DNA of 64,000 bases, taken from Lomentospora prolificans (lineage: Eukaryota > Ascomycota > Sordariomycetes > Microascales > Microascaceae). The translations under genes were made by a program, and so were the position numbers. The stretch lies in assembly GCA_029532625.1 (NCBI GenBank), contig JARFXM010000009.1, positions 5,011,501 to 5,075,500 of the forward strand, written 5' to 3'. This document shows, one piece after another, positions 43,501 to 56,945 of this stretch. Below the pieces are notes generated by a model. That model had not been told where the DNA came from and searched no databases. It worked only from the letters and a program-made list of their open reading frames with translations. Position 1 is the first letter of the stretch. Every line of letters starts with the position of its first letter.

Positions 43501-46500
43501 GTCGGCCGGTGAAGTGTGACTCAAAAGTCACAAGCGAGGAGAGATTGGCCAGCAGGCTTTCCTTAAGATCGTTATAAGACTCGGTTTCAAGAGTCAACCT
43601 GAGCTGTGGGTCGAAAACTCTGTTGGGTACATAAAGGCGGAGTGCGCCAACAGAAAATTGGACCCAAGAGAAGGCTGCAAATTGATGGGCGCCGGAGCTA
43701 CTCAAAGAAGCTGCTTTCAACGCGCACCAAGAGGGGAGAAGGTTCTCTCGCAGAACCTCAAGGACATGCGGCGCGTTATCCAGGAAAGGTTTGATCAAAT
43801 GCTCTGGGCACCAACTGTCGCGATTCTCAAATTTGAAGGTTTTAGTCGTCAATGCCTGGCGCAGTTCGGATTCAGTCTCCACTAGCTTGTCCGCGATACC
43901 TGGCTGAAGAGCCTCGACGAAACTGAGAGTTAACTTGTGCAGGAGAGCGTTGAGACTCGCGAAGGAGCTCGATGTGATGGCTTTGGATTCTTGTGACAGG
44001 AATGTTGTGAGTTGAGGCAGTTCCATCTCCAGGAGAGCTAGCGAGCTCAACGTTGTACCGCCGATTCCGCTTGCCCTGGAGAGAATGGATGGCAGTAATC
44101 CCCCATTCCACGCAAATTTGTTATTGCCCTGACACATCAAGTAATCGATCGCCTGTAGCAGCTGAGCTTGGCCAGAAGTGTCCTCGAGATAGAGCTGCGC
44201 GATAGCAGGCGCATTGGATAGCACCGTTACGCTATCAATCTTGAGGCTGTGACCATGCTTAAGAGCTTGGAGGACTGAGATCTGGCGAAGTGTCTCGAAG
44301 TTGGCTGCGAAGAAAGGTCCTGTTTCCGCAGATTCCAAGCCGATTCTGGTTTCCAACGACTGAATCTCCGCTGCCAGTTCTTTGACAAGCTCGTCGGCCC
44401 CAGCCTTACCCAACCGCACAATGCCAAACGCAGTGGAAAGAGTAGTTATCGCCTTAGCAAGGTCGGCTATGGGGGAGCCTGTTTTCCATTTCAAGCTATC
44501 AAAGCGGTGGGCAAGAGTGAGGATTTCAGCGGACCGTTTCAGACTTACCAAGTCCGTAATTAGATTCGGCCGGAATGCTCTCCAGATCTCTTCCATCCCG
44601 AGCCCTGTCTTAAGACTGAAACCAGAGGAGAAATATTTGTCAACGGTCTGGAGGAAGTTTAAGACAAATTGCTGGATTTTCGGATCGCCTGACTGGACAT
44701 TCTTCAAGAAGTTTCGCCCTTGAGTTAGGTGCGCCTGAAAGACGGCTTCATCAAAGGACGTGTTGTGAACCGTTACGAGCTGCAGGGTCCTTCGCAAGTA
44801 GTGAACTAAGCTTCGAAGGAACTTGTTCTGTGCTCGCCAATCGCATTCAGTATTCTGTGATCGGAGGAAGCCATCGATTAATCCAAGGGAGGCCGAAAAG
44901 AAATCAGCCACACCAACTGTTGAGTCTCTGGCTACAGCGGTGACCCGCTCCGCTACAAAAGCACGTTGCAGTCGGTTGAGAGATGCAATCTTGGAATTCT
45001 TTGCATCAGAAGCCTGCTTGTGAATTTCCAAGCCTATATATTGAAGGTCTTGGTAATATTCGTAGGACATCGCAAGCCTAAAAGGTTGGGCGCCCACGCT
45101 TCGGGATAGAAGAACCGTGATAGGGAGGTTCTTGATGGGGAATATGGGCTAAATATCATGTCAGTAGAGATAGAAGTGATACATATATCTAGATATACTG
45201 ACCTGGATATCTTTGACGTTGGGCAGCCCTGCCGCGGTGAGAGAAGAGTACATGTCGGAGATAGCAGACTTGAGTTCGCGGGTGCTATCTGATCGCAAGA
45301 ACTGGATTAACTGTTGGGACTGTACGGTGATTTCTTGGTATTGAGAAAAGGATGTCAGATAAGCATCCTTCGCGAACCGAGGTAAAAATTGGACATCCGC
45401 TTTCGTCAGGCGCTCAAGTGCGAGGGGCGTCATGGATTTAGCAGACTCTATCCTGGCACGGGAGATAGACAACGGTAAGTGATAACGTTGAAGGGCACTT
45501 TCAATGGCAGTTATCCATCTTAGATGTTGGGCCTGTCCAAGCATGGGTTCGAAGAGATGGATTTCAATAGCTCTGTTCCTCATCGCTCTTGAGAGCTCTC
45601 CGTATCTTGGGTCAGTGGTGAGGAAGATCCGGAAGTCGGGGTGCGGTGTGATAATCCTTGGCTCTCCGTTAGGGTCGCAGTGCTCGTTAATACTGATAAA
45701 TCCATTAGGTTCGAGAAGCGAATTTAGTCGATCTAATACGGAAGCACTGCAAAGATTGGCATTGTCTAGAACAAGCCACTGCCCTGTCTGTAAGGCTTTG
45801 ACGATGACGCCATCAAGCCACTCGAATCGTGGATTCGTCACAGTCAAAGGTTTGTGAAGTGTCTCGACCGCTCTAGTAAGAACAGAGCCGACCTCGGAAG
45901 AGGAAGACACGAGTGACAATAGCTTCTCTGCTACCGGAAGTAGGACGGAGGGATCAGGCACGTCGGAAGTCGTTTCTAAAAGATGAAGTAGTTCAAGTGC
46001 TTCTACAGGAGCTTTCTGAGGAACCACAGAGAGGATGGATGCCTGCAATGTCTCTTGCAATTCTCGAAGGGTAGAGTTCACTTCTCTCAAAGGGTCTGAT
46101 TGTTCGAAGCCACCAACCAGATCCATGGTATCAACATCGGCATTCAAAGGGAAAGTCACAAGTGACTTCCCGGCGAGGGCAGCCAGATGTTGAACGAGAA
46201 CGGACTTTCCTGAACCAGACGGGCCACTGAGGATACACGGTATATCCTGGGTTACGCAGAGGATGAGTGATTCGATGTCAGAAAGCCGGAGTTTCAGATC
46301 GATATTCTGCAAACGGACTGGTTGAGCGAGATGGCTACGCTGCATAAGGGCCAGTCCGACTTGGCAAAAAGATGAGTTAATATCGTGGTAAAGACTGTGA
46401 GTCCTTGGAGGTTCACCGAAAATATCCGTAAACAGCTTTGTCACCTCTTCTCTATCTCTCTCAGTTCTGAACCGCTGTCGGATGACGATATCGAGAAGAT

Positions 46501-49500
46501 CGTCTACCCTCGCTGTGGCTAAAAGAGGATCTGTGCTATGCAATAGCTGAAGCCAGCGAAGCAGGTCCCGAAGATTAAACTCCCAAGGGGCTCCTAGAGA
46601 GCCGAACAGCCGGTCCTGGGCTATCTTACGTTCTAGTTCCGTTATGAATCGAATAAGTTTCTCGATGGTCTCTCTTGGAAGATTAGGTGAGTTGTTGGAC
46701 GCGATTAGGCTAAGATCCTCGCCAGAGAAAACATCAGCGTAAACCACCACAAATCGATTGACGAAAGAACTGGGGAGACCCTTGCGGCCGCCTCCTTGGT
46801 GGTGAGGATTTTGTGCAGCAAAGAGACGGAAGTCAGGGTGGCGTTTGAAAACTTGGTCCAATTCCGAGATGTACACCTCTCCTCGATGATCCAAACACGC
46901 GTTCAAACCTTCGAGAACAGACTGGGAGGCGAGGTTCATCTCGTCTAGCAGAACCCATTCGCCTCTCTGCATAGCTCGTAGGAACGGGGCATCACGCCAA
47001 GCAAAGTTTCCAGCTTCCGCCCCATCTACGGGTACATCGGTTCCGAAGAGATCCATGAGATCGGTTTGATCAGACAGGTTAATTCTTGTCAAGGGTTGTC
47101 CGCACACCTGTGCTAATGCAGCAACTAGCGTAGTCTTGCCAACGCCAGGGCTGCCTTCAAGTAGAATAGGTTTCTCCATTTGAAGTGCACGAACAACTCT
47201 CAGGGTATTGAGTCTGGTCGTGGGTGGCGTGAAGAAAGTGAAATGCTTCTCACTAGCATCATGGGACGTGCGCGCCACAGTGAAACCGCCAATAGTGATC
47301 TTATTATCATCATGCGTAAGTTGAGGGTTTGAGTCGTAGAAAGAGGATATGTCAGCCCCTAGCAGCTCACTGAGCTTCTTTAAGCAGTTACGGCGCTGTA
47401 TAACGACGCCTTGTGAATCGAGAGCGACCAGTCCGGACGGGTTTGCGCCAAGACTGTCAATGAACACTGTTGCCGCGCCATTCACAATGGCGAAGATGGG
47501 ACTAATAGTATAACATTGATTGACAAATTGTACCCAAACGAGGAGCTCTCGGATGGAGAACGCCGTGGCCGAAGCGGATCTGAAGGTCTCTCCGAACCAT
47601 GTAGCAAAGCCCACAATGACGTTTGCGAAGCCCTTGACTTCTTCGGATAGTTTCTGAGTTACGATCTCGAGAATATCCTCAGTCCCAGAGAGGGGTGGAA
47701 CCCAGATTTCTGTAAATCGATTTCGGAGGGCAGGGGACAACTCTTTTTTGCCAAAATCGCCACCGGGGTTCATCGTCGCGAAGAACTGGAAGCCATCTGC
47801 CGCCGACACGAACGAGTTATCAATACCTTTTTCCGCAAGTAAAATCGTGCGTTGTGGCTCCAAGACGGAGTTTAACCTCTCTAGGACTGAATCATCGGCG
47901 AGTGATATTTCATCTAAGAGGAAAAACTGACCCGCCTTCATAGCATTGACCAAGCTTCCGTCAGACCACTCGAACAGCGCTTTGCTACGGATCTCAAGCG
48001 TCTCGATCTTAACCTTTAGATCGTTGGGAATGGCGGAAAGGGAATCATTGGGGAGCTGGCGGATTTTGCTCAACAGTTCCTCAGTAGTCCCGCTGGAATC
48101 TTGGCCTAGAATTTGTAGGGCCGACTGTAGCGCTGTTTGTAAAGCTTCAAGAACTGATGATCGATTCCGGATAGGTCTCTGAGAACCGATAATATCACCG
48201 GTTTCGGTGTTTTGATGCGCATTGACAATGTGTAGCTCCTTGCCAACGACCTCGGCAAGGACCTGACAAACAGTCGTCTTACCGCAACCAGTTTCGCCAA
48301 CGAGCAAGACCGGCTCGCGGTTGCGGATTGCTTGGGATACGAGCATATAAAGGCGTCTCATTCCTTGGGTCCAGACGACTCCCTGGCGATTCTCTTGAAG
48401 ATGGCGGAGAAGCGGTGAAGACCTTGAGTAGAGATCGTCCGGGTCTATCTTGACTTTGAAGACCCTTTCAATGATTTCTCTCACCGCAACCCGTTCATCT
48501 TCGTTGCGCACACGCTCAGCAAGTAGCATGAATCCGTTCGTCGCGATCTCTTCACGATTCTCAGCACTGCGGAGAGCCCATCTAAAAAGATCGCGCAAAG
48601 TTGCGAAGCTGTCCTTTTGTTCAAAGACACGGGTTGTTTGACGTAGATGAGAAAGCTCCTTATAGACTGTCACAATTCTCTTACAGTCAGAGGGTGCCGT
48701 ATACCGACTTCGCTTCTGGAGGATGTATTCAAGTTCGTCCTCGGGAATATCGTCGAAGTGTAGCTCTAGAAATCGGTTTCGGAAGGCCCTTGACAACACC
48801 TTCCTGCCGCCATATAAACCGGGGGGGTTCTGTGTCGCAAAGAGGCGGAAATTCTCATGTGGTTTGACAACCTCTTGAGTCTCAGGGATAAGAAGTTCCC
48901 GGTTGTCGTCCAACAAACGGTTGAGTGCTTCAAGGACATCGGTTGGGGCAAGGTTTAACTCATCTAGGACAATCCAGTAGCCCTTGCGCATAGCTTGTAC
49001 AAGCAATCCGTCTTGGAAACGCAATTTTCCGTCGGTCCCGGATACATAGGTACCTAAGTATTCCTGGAGATCGGTATGTTCGTGATTGTTGATTCGGACG
49101 AACTTGTTTCCGCTGTAGCTTGCTAAGTATTCGATCATACTCGTCTTGCCAGCCGACGTGGGACCCTGAATGAGGACCGGGAATCCACCGTCTCGGGCAT
49201 TTGAGGTAGCGCGTACGAGGTTAAGTAGATTGCGTTCCACGGATGGCGAGATGATATAATCCTCGTTTTCAACTGGCTTCTGCTCACCTTGTAGAAGCCA
49301 GTACTGCCTATCTTGACTCCTACTTTTAAACCGAGTGTATGTGCGTCCATCATCCGGAACTCTGGGTCGCTGAGATAGAATAGACTGTCGAGAGCTATCA
49401 TCCCCAAAGAGGTGGTGAGAGATTAGAGGTACCAAAAGCTGTTCTGATTCTCGGTTTAAGAGTGTCAAGAACCCCATAGAGAAGCCCTCGTATAACGCTC

Positions 49501-52408
49501 TTCGTAGCCCATAGAAGGGCGCAACCTCCTGTACATAACTCAGCACTCGGGTTAGAGTTCGTAAACTGAAGTGTGGAACTTCGTTTGCTCCATCCACCAG
49601 CCGCTTCTCGTCAGCCATTCGCTTGGTATTGAGGTAAAGCCTTGTTATATCATCTGCCGCCTGCTCGTCCTTAGTACTTTTAATCTGTAAGTAGGCCTTG
49701 ACCACTTTGAGCAGATCTTTGTAGTCGCGGTCCGGACTGTTAACATATATTTCAGTAAACCTTGACCTGATGCCTACTGGAAGGTCTCGCTTGCCAACAT
49801 CCGTGGCCGGGTTCATCGCGCCGAATATGCGAAAATTGGGATGTGCCTTGATTCTTTCAATCTCACCCGTCTCAGACAATAAGATCGATGGTGTCTCGCC
49901 AGGGTCGGTAAGGAGGTCGGTGATACTCTCCAGGGTATCAGAAGATGCCAAGTTGAGCTCGTCTAGAAGCACCCAGTCTCCGTTGCGAGCAGCCTTGACA
50001 ATGTTTCCCTCTACGAATGAGAATGTGAAGGCACTACTGTTTCCAGAAGTTTGGGCATTGAATTGATCGAGGTTCTTTGCGAATTCATCCCATCGAGTCT
50101 TGATATCAATCAGATGCGCAAGTCTCGACGGCGCTTCTTGCCTCTGGCGCTTTGCGGGTGGCTCGCCGTTCTGTCGGGTGCGTTTCTGTTCCACCTGAAG
50201 CAACTTCTTGAACAGCTCCACCCCCTCTACCCACATCTTTGAGGCCTTAGACCATTGACGTTTGGTAATGTACTTCGCGATCCGGTTTAGATACGGTTGG
50301 TTCTTGGCGGCGAGCCCTGTAGCCCTGAAGAGCTCGTCAAACTCATCCTTCAAGGGAATGGCAAGGTTGAGAGAGTTGACAGGCTTGAATCCTCCTAGAA
50401 GATCGCCCACCTCAGTCTGCTGAGACAGGTTGACAGCAACGACCTTACGACCAACAATGTCAGCCAATTGCTGAACGACAGTCGTCTTTCCGATACCCGT
50501 CTCACCGACCAATAAAACCGGCTCTTTCAGTTGTACCGAGCGTGTGAGTTGCTCGAGAAGCCTCTTGGCTTGAGTAGTATCGGCAAAGGGGCGTTTGGAA
50601 CGCTGGAGCGCTGGATTTCTGTGCTTTTCAATTGATGTTCGTCCAATACGGAGATGAGACTCGCTAATCTTCAGAACAGGAACATATCCAGTCATTTGGT
50701 GCTCTACCCACTCTCGGGCTATGTGCATCTCTTCGCCGATGGCGAAGATGAGCTCATCCCTCCCGTTGCTCTCGGGCAAATGGCCGGCAAAACAATCGAT
50801 CGCTTCCATAAACATCCGTTCTCTTGTCTCTTCGCTAATGGTCGCGGCAGAGCCAGATGTGAGGAGAAGGTCTTGTAGCCGTCGACACCACTTGAGCAGC
50901 TCTCGGAGAGTCATTTGCCTCACTACCCCACGACTCGAAGCAGCGACGGAGGGCATCGAAGTTATCTTCACGAGACGGCGAAAAACAGAAAGAATCTGAG
51001 GAACGAGCATTTTAAGGATAGGAAATGCGCCCCGGATGACTTGCTCAAGCTCGGGCTCAGGCAAAGGCCTGATACCGAGCTGTTGCCAGAACCGGAGACC
51101 CAGCAGGTGTGGAAGGGTCTCCTGGCCGTTCATACCCTTGGAAGTCCTAACGGTAGCAAAGAGACGAAAGCCGCTCGCAGCTTTGATCCTCTCACTTCTG
51201 CTAGGTATGAGGAGCTCTCCTCTCTCAACCAGAGGTAGAAGTGAGCTCACAACCTCAGCTGGAGCGCGGTCAAGGTCTTCGATTAGAACCCATCGGCCTT
51301 CCTTGACCGCCTTAGTTAGAACCCCGGGTCGCCATTCAAAACTCCCGGGTTTTGAGCCAGTAGAATACAGGCCAATAAGCATCTTTGCATCAGTCTGGTC
51401 ATTCAGGTGGAGAGTAACCATGTCTGAATTCATGCCAAGATCTCTCGCCAGTTCTTGGATAACTGAGGTCTTCCCAGAGCCAGGGGGCCCATGAAGCAGA
51501 ATGGATCCTGGCTTTTGTAGAAGCTTCGCAGCGTGTTGGAGGTTTTCTTTCACTGTTGGGGTCACAACAAGTGACGAACTCTTCTCAACAGGACCGTCCG
51601 GTCGCGGAAGCATCACATTACCATATGATACAACATTGGGAGTGAGAGCTTGTAGAACTACTGTGGGGACTCCTTGTCCATCCAAACGAGTGACGTCTCG
51701 GCGAAGCTTGTCCAGCTGGTCTACACGAGTATGCTCGTGTAGGGACAAGAAACCGAAGTCGATCTCACAGCCGTCGAAGTCTCCGAGCACAGCATCCACA
51801 GTTCCAAGGTGCTCTTGGATGAGAGCCTCGAGCTTAAAGTCGGATGCTTGAAGGACTTGGCAGAAGATGCGTATCGCCAGGTATCGCACAGCCCGGTTCT
51901 CGTGAGTGAAGAGTTCTTGCGCATTAGCTGGGGATAACAAAGAACCGTAAGCTCGCCGATCAAAACTATTGAGCCTCCAGATTGAAAGCAAGAGCCGTTG
52001 AAGAGAAACAGAGTCATGGGGGGTGGATGTCCATGAGTCAAGATGAGTAGGACTGAAAATCGGTAGTCCAGGCTCCTGCGAATGAAGATGGGCGAGGAAT
52101 CTTTCAACGAAAATGGAAAGATAGGGAGCAAATGGCAATATACGCGCAAAAGCAGCTAGTATAGAGCCTTTTATTCTGGGTTTGGCATGTAGGACCCATC
52201 GTGCGCATATGTCGGCGAATACGTTCTCAAAATGAACGAAGAGCCTGTCTGTGAGGTGCGGTAAGAGAGCGGCGTCGGCGACGGCGTCGAGGATCCCGGA
52301 GGCGGTATGATTTCGTACAACTTCAAGAACTTCTAGGGGTAAGAGTTCTAATGTCTGAGAATCTCTCAGAAGAGAGGCTATGTTCGAGGAAATGTCCGCC
52401 GCCGCCAT
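37598..52408 (-). CDS. MDN1: midasin, AAA+ ATPase of 60S ribosome biogenesis (Mdn1/Rea1)
   Basis: Two exons, 52408-45203 and 45148-37598, give 4918 aa, the size expected for midasin. The single 54-nt intron (GTCAGT...TTTAG) is in phase 0. The start MAAADISSNIASLL uses the first ATG; the frame is open three codons further. Six Walker A motifs follow in order: GPPGSGKTS (about 307), GETGIGKTT (635), GPTSAGKTS (1082), GETGCGKTT (1370), GSPGVGKTT (1750) and GPSGSGKS (2060), the six fused AAA+ modules of the ring. A long helical linker follows, then an Asp/Glu/Gln-rich tract (about 4050-4580) and the C-terminal MIDAS domain with ILLCVDDSKSMGES near 4706. Midasin uses ATP to pull Rsa4 and Ytm1 from pre-60S particles in nucleolus and nucleoplasm, working with the Rix1 complex. 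No damaged motif is seen. Confidence 0.97.
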
Positions 52409-52920
52409 TTTTGCCAAACAATTTTGAGGTTGTCTCGAACCTGCGTGTATAGGTAGGTAATGGCAGAACTTCGACGGATATATTTTTTTTATTTCTGGGC
52501 CCTGTGATAAGCGATAAGAGGACAGTGTGCATCATTTTGCGCCTACCCCCCATGTACTTTCCCCCTGTCTCCATCACGAATTCCATACGTTTAGGAGGGA
52601 GGGTACAAATATCCTTATCGTACAGTATCGATATCTTGTCAAAATGACTATACACAGTACGTCAAGCCACCGCCGCTGGTGGCGTCGCCACATCTCTGCT
52701 CCATGTAAATGTGGTGTTTCGACAAATTTTCTGCCATCTGGTGCCATTGACCGCGCACGAGCCACTTTGTACCTGCCAATCGACAGCAGGAGCTCGAAAA
52801 TCTTCAATATTTTGTCTCCTGCCAGCTTTGAACCCCAAGCACACGACCTCACTCGCTAGCCTCGCGACCAGAACGCTGCTCCAACGCATTGTCCCCTCCT
52901 CTCAGTACCTCCTACCAACC
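52409..52920. promoter_or_regulatory. 512-bp divergent promoter between MDN1 and MRPL12
   Basis: The two start codons face away from each other across 512 bp, so the promoters must share or abut elements. T-rich (52479-52490) and C-rich (52542-52567) runs are present. I could not identify a known ribosome-biogenesis motif with confidence. Confidence 0.55.
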
Positions 52921-53586
52921 ATGTCTCTATCATACAGATACGCGGCCCAGCGCTGCGCGCGTCAATTGCGATCTGCCGGCCCCTTCCGACCCGCAGCGCG
53001 GATAGTTGCTACCCCAAGGCGATGCAACTCGACCGAGGCTGCTGCTGCCCCCGAGAACCCCAAGATTGCCGCTATTGTCGACCAGATCAGTCAACTCACT
53101 CTTCTCGAGACCGCAGATCTCGTCTCTAGCCTCAAGGTATGATGGCCACAGTCGCTCACGGTTCTTTGCAGCCTCAGCCCATGCCCCAACCCGCCATCTC
53201 AGGATGAGACCATAGTATCTAACAGAAGACGTGTTTCACAACCCCAGACCCGACTTAACCTCCCCGACGTCCCAATTGGTGCCTTCGCCGCCGCTGGTCC
53301 TACCGGTGGCGCAGGTGCCGCTGCTCCCGCTGCCGAGGCAGCGGAAGAGGAGGCTCCTCCTGCCGCTGAAAAGAGCGTCTTCACCCTCAAGCTGACGGCT
53401 TTCGACGCCGCGTCCAAGCCCAAGGTCATCAAGGAGATCAAGAACCTTCTCGGTCTCAGTCTGGTAGACAGCAAGAAGTTTGTGGAGAGCGCGCCCAAGG
53501 TCATGAAGGAGAATGTGCCCAAGGACGAGGCGGAGAAGATTATCGAGACCCTCAAGGCGCTCGGCGCTACCGTGGCGATGGAATAA
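52921..53586 (+). CDS. MRPL12: mitochondrial large-subunit ribosomal protein bL12m
   Basis: Two exons, 52921-53136 and 53248-53586, give 184 aa with a 111-nt GT-AG intron. The N-terminus (MSLSYRYAAQRCARQLRSAG, then RIVATPRRCNST) is rich in Arg, Ser and Ala and lacks acids, a typical mitochondrial import sequence. The L12 dimerisation domain follows (KIAAIVDQISQLTLLETADL), then an Ala/Glu-rich hinge and the globular C-terminal domain (EKSVFTLKLTAFDAASKPKV, IKEIKNLLGLSLVDSKKFVE, ending TLKALGATVAME). bL12 forms the stalk that recruits and activates translation GTPases on the mitochondrial ribosome. The gene diverges from MDN1. Confidence 0.95.
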
Positions 53587-53979
53587 GTGGTGATACACAG
53601 ATGATTTCCGGGCTAGCTGTGTCTGGTACGTTCTGTAAAATGGGTTATAGACGGTTTCTCTGTTGGCCATGGCTCAAAGCTCGGCTGGCTGGATGTGACG
53701 ATAGATTTGAGCTTTCTTGCATGTATAAAACAGCTGTAACAATATACCGTGCGGAGGACCCGCTCAACTCAACCCTTCTGAGGGTCGATTAATAGTCTTC
53801 CCGCCCCTGAAACGATTCTAAATGAATGGTAGAATGCAAATTTGCGAAGAATGGGTATCAATTCCAGCTAGGTCCAAACCAAGCTCCCCTAGACTCCTAA
53901 CGCCAGATTCAGCTCAAAAAGGGAGAAGGGAGAAAAAGAAGAAAAGCCGCAAAGCCGAGCTTCTCTCGAGCCCTCATGA
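53587..53979. other. tail-to-tail interval between MRPL12 and CTK3
   Basis: About 390 bp between convergent genes, expected to hold both 3' UTRs. Nothing else seen. Confidence 0.45.
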
Positions 53980-54855
53980 TCAACGCCCGACATGGTGCGT
54001 GCAATACGATGCCCATTCCTGTTCTCGCATTTCGCGCTCTTCCTTCGCCATCAGGTCGTCGTCCGATCCCCAGTCACTTGTTTCCTCCCACAGCTTCTCC
54101 CACTCAGGCTTGTCTCCTGGCCCGGCTGGGACTGCCCACATAGTTTCCCTAAGTCTCTTATGGCGCTCTCTATCCTCTTCAATTCGACGCTCAATCTGAC
54201 GGACATCTGCAAAAGTGGCCGGCTTTGGCACTTGACGAGACTGATGAGTCCCCTGGTTATCTTTAGCCACAGGAGAGGCTAGAGAGAAATCCTTAGTAAC
54301 CCGGTCCTTGAGACATTCTTCAATCTCCATCACTAGGTCTTGTTGGAAGAACCCCTTATCGCAAAGTCCCCGCAAGACCTGAAGACATAACAGACATAAC
54401 ATTAGCACTTCAGAGGAGCTCCGCCTAATATACTCTCAAAAATAAGTCTCTTACCCTTCGAACAACTTTGACGTTTGCCGACCCAGTTCCATCATCTGGG
54501 GCCACAGCGTCCACCACTCTGATTATGTCCCGCTGCATCATGCGAACATAGTTTGTGTGGCCATCTTTGCTAGCCAGTTGTAAAAACTGCTCAATAAAAT
54601 ACATGATATTGGCCCGTGTATTCATATTGTGATTCTAGTAAAAGAAGTCAGTTGATTCAAGTTGATTCAAGTAGGTTCTTATATGGAATTTTGGCTCACC
54701 TGTTCAAGCTGCTCTACAATGCAGGAATGGAGATCCTCATCCATGTCTTTATACTTGAGAGCATATTGTGCAGCTTTTTGAGTTGCAGTCACAGAAGCAT
54801 TAAGTTGCTGTAACTGCTTTGTAAAGCGCATGCGGACTTCGAAAGGGTCTGCCAT
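53980..54855 (-). CDS. CTK3: CTD kinase I subunit gamma (Ctk3)
   Basis: Three exons, 54855-54700, 54634-54455 and 54378-53980, give 244 aa; both introns (65 and 76 nt) are GT-AG and phase 0. The start MADPFEVRMRFTKQLQQLNA uses ATG; the longer reading uses GTG. The N-terminal helical region (residues 1-125, with LNASVTATQKAAQYALKYKD and RANIMYFIEQFLQLA) matches the CID-like Ctk3 domain. The C-terminal part (ATFADVRQIERRIEEDRERH, KRLRETMWAVP, WEETSDWGSDDD) matches the Ctk3 C-terminal domain. Ctk3 joins the kinase Ctk1 and cyclin Ctk2 in CTDK-I, which phosphorylates Ser2 of the RNA polymerase II tail during elongation. It ends close to HAT1 but has its own short promoter. Confidence 0.92.
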
Positions 54856-55446
54856 TTTAAGGATGAGCACTGGTGCGCATGGAATGATGTCCTCAGAGGA
54901 AGAGGGAGATCAAGAGGGTTGCTATCAATTGATGAGTTGAATGAAGAGAAAGAATATATATCAGGCTAGGTCAAGGTTACTTGGGAAGCATGACTCTCAT
55001 AGTTGCAACCCACCGATATATGCATCAGTTCGAACCAGCATTCTCCTCGCTTCGCTTCGAGAAATTTGTGGGGAACAGGAGACGTTTCTTTCTCAACTTG
55101 CTCCGCGAGACAGACCGGGCTGTCTTTCACAAGCCCGCATCTTGGAGTGTTTCCCGCGACGCCAGCGACGGACATCTCTGAAGATCACTGGGCAATCGCG
55201 GACTTCAGAACGCGAAGGTATAAACAATTGATCAGGGTCATGTAGTCTTGTACATAATAATTTATTATGGGGCATCGTTAATTCCGGTAATGTACACCCG
55301 TTTGAACGCCCGCATTTTAAACAGTCATCAAAATTCCTCCCGACCTGTTCTTCCCTACCAATTATTCCCGACCAGTTCTTTCCTACTAGTGCGTGTTAAC
55401 CATACCTCAATGGCCCTTAGCTGCCCCTGCTCTGTTCTCTTGGCAA
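54856..55446. other. intergenic: CTK3 promoter and HAT1 3' region
   Basis: About 590 bp between two minus-strand genes. Short out-of-frame ORFs only; no repeat or RNA gene seen. Confidence 0.45.
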
Positions 55447-56945
55447 TCAATCCTCGCAATCCTCAACCCTCGCCTTCTTCGATGTCGAAGCTACATCCCC
55501 AGCTTCCTCCAAACCTCGCTTTATGCCACTAGTTTTCGCCCCCGATTCCGGCTGGGCAGGATTCTGTTTAGCGTGGAGCTTTGCATATCCTGCTGCAATA
55601 GTTTGGAGAGTCGTCTCCAGTGCTTTGAGCCTATCCGGCAAGTCTAATTCGGCTAGAACATCCCTGTGCTGGACGAGGATGCGAGACTTGACGAACAAGC
55701 TCCACAAATTGAGCTGTCGCTTCTCATCCGGGGTGGCCGTTGGCAATGGAGCCTCCCTTTCAAGGTGAGGGCGGACGGAATCGGGAAGCTTCGACATGAG
55801 ATGCATCTCGACACAACGCATGAACTGCCTTGGTACCATCTTAGTCTTCTCCGTAAGCGCGTTGATGGTTTTCTTATCGACGAGTTCGGGAAGAGCACCT
55901 TCCTTGGGAATTTTGACCCCAGGCTGATAGGTCAAGTCCCGAAACTCAGGCAAAGATCTAAGGAAATCCAAGTCGCATAAATCCCTAAGGTCATCGAAGG
56001 CCTCACTGGGATCTTCGACAGCGAACTGCTTTGTCTGGGGATCATTGTAATGGTGCGCGAAAATGGTCTTGTAGAGTCGTTGACCATGGCCAGCAGATTG
56101 GTAGGGCGGTAGAATAATAAACTGAGACAATCTAGCACGACGGTCGAGCTGAGCGAGGTCAAAATTACCATTGGGGAGCTCTAGCTGGGCGGAAGGGTCA
56201 CGGACAGGTGTAATCCTCTTATCGAAATAGTAGAAGTGGTAAACGGTTGAGTAACCGATGAAGATATAGTCGTCGTCCTGCTTCTTGTAAAGAGACCAAA
56301 CAGTCCATCGATCGTCGCCAGTTTCGGCATCGAGCTCAATAATCTTCGAGCCTCCGTCGATATAAAGAAGGACAAGGATCTGAACGCGCTTGACCAGCTG
56401 CATGATGGCGGGATCCTTCAGATTGCCTTTCCAGACCTCATAGGTACCGGTGGCGTCCTGGATCGTAGTGTAAAGTTCCCCAGCCGGCTTCCAGGAGTCG
56501 GACACCGCGAGTTGAAGCGTGCTCTCAATGAAATCAGGCTCCGTGCCAAAAGCGACGGATGGCAGGTGTTTCTTCAGTTCCCCTAAGACATCGCAGGGCT
56601 CGGTATCGCCGATCGCTTGGAATTTATCTTTGTACTTCATCTCCAAAAAAGGGCGCATATCGCTCGAGCAATACTTCAAGTTGATTTCGAGACCCTTATA
56701 GCCGAAAATTTGCTGCTCATCCCCGAAAATAGGGTAGGTAAACCTGGGGTGGAAGGGTCTACCCACAAGCTCAGGGCCATCATTTGTTGGTTGCCAGAGA
56801 CTGATGCTGAGGGCCTCATTGGCGTCAGTCGACCCTAGGATACTACTAGTTAGTATTATACACTCTAGAAAGTGTTGATCTCAAGACCTTGGGAGAAGCT
56901 AGAGAACGAGAGATAGAGAAACATACAATCATCCTTTTCTGCCAT
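55447..56945 (-). CDS. HAT1: histone acetyltransferase type B catalytic subunit
   Basis: Two exons, 56945-56927 and 56834-55447, give 468 aa; the first exon holds only MAEKDD and one base of the next codon. The 92-nt intron is GT-AG. The Hat1 N-terminal domain spans about 7-200 (STDANEALSISLWQP, FHPRFTYPIFGDEQQIFGYK). The GNAT acetyl-CoA loop is PPYQSAGHGQRLY at about 250-262, and the acidic active-site area (VEDPSEAFDDLRDLCD) follows. The tail (GIKRGLEEAGDVASTSKKAR) looks like a nuclear localisation signal. Hat1 acetylates Lys5 and Lys12 of new histone H4 with Hat2 before chromatin assembly. It is longer than yeast Hat1 because of the C-terminal extension common in filamentous fungi. Confidence 0.95.

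Noticed and set aside
52409..52417. Longer midasin start three codons upstream
   Set aside because: The upstream codon is TTG, which is not a normal start in nuclear fungal genes; the ATG at 52408 is used.
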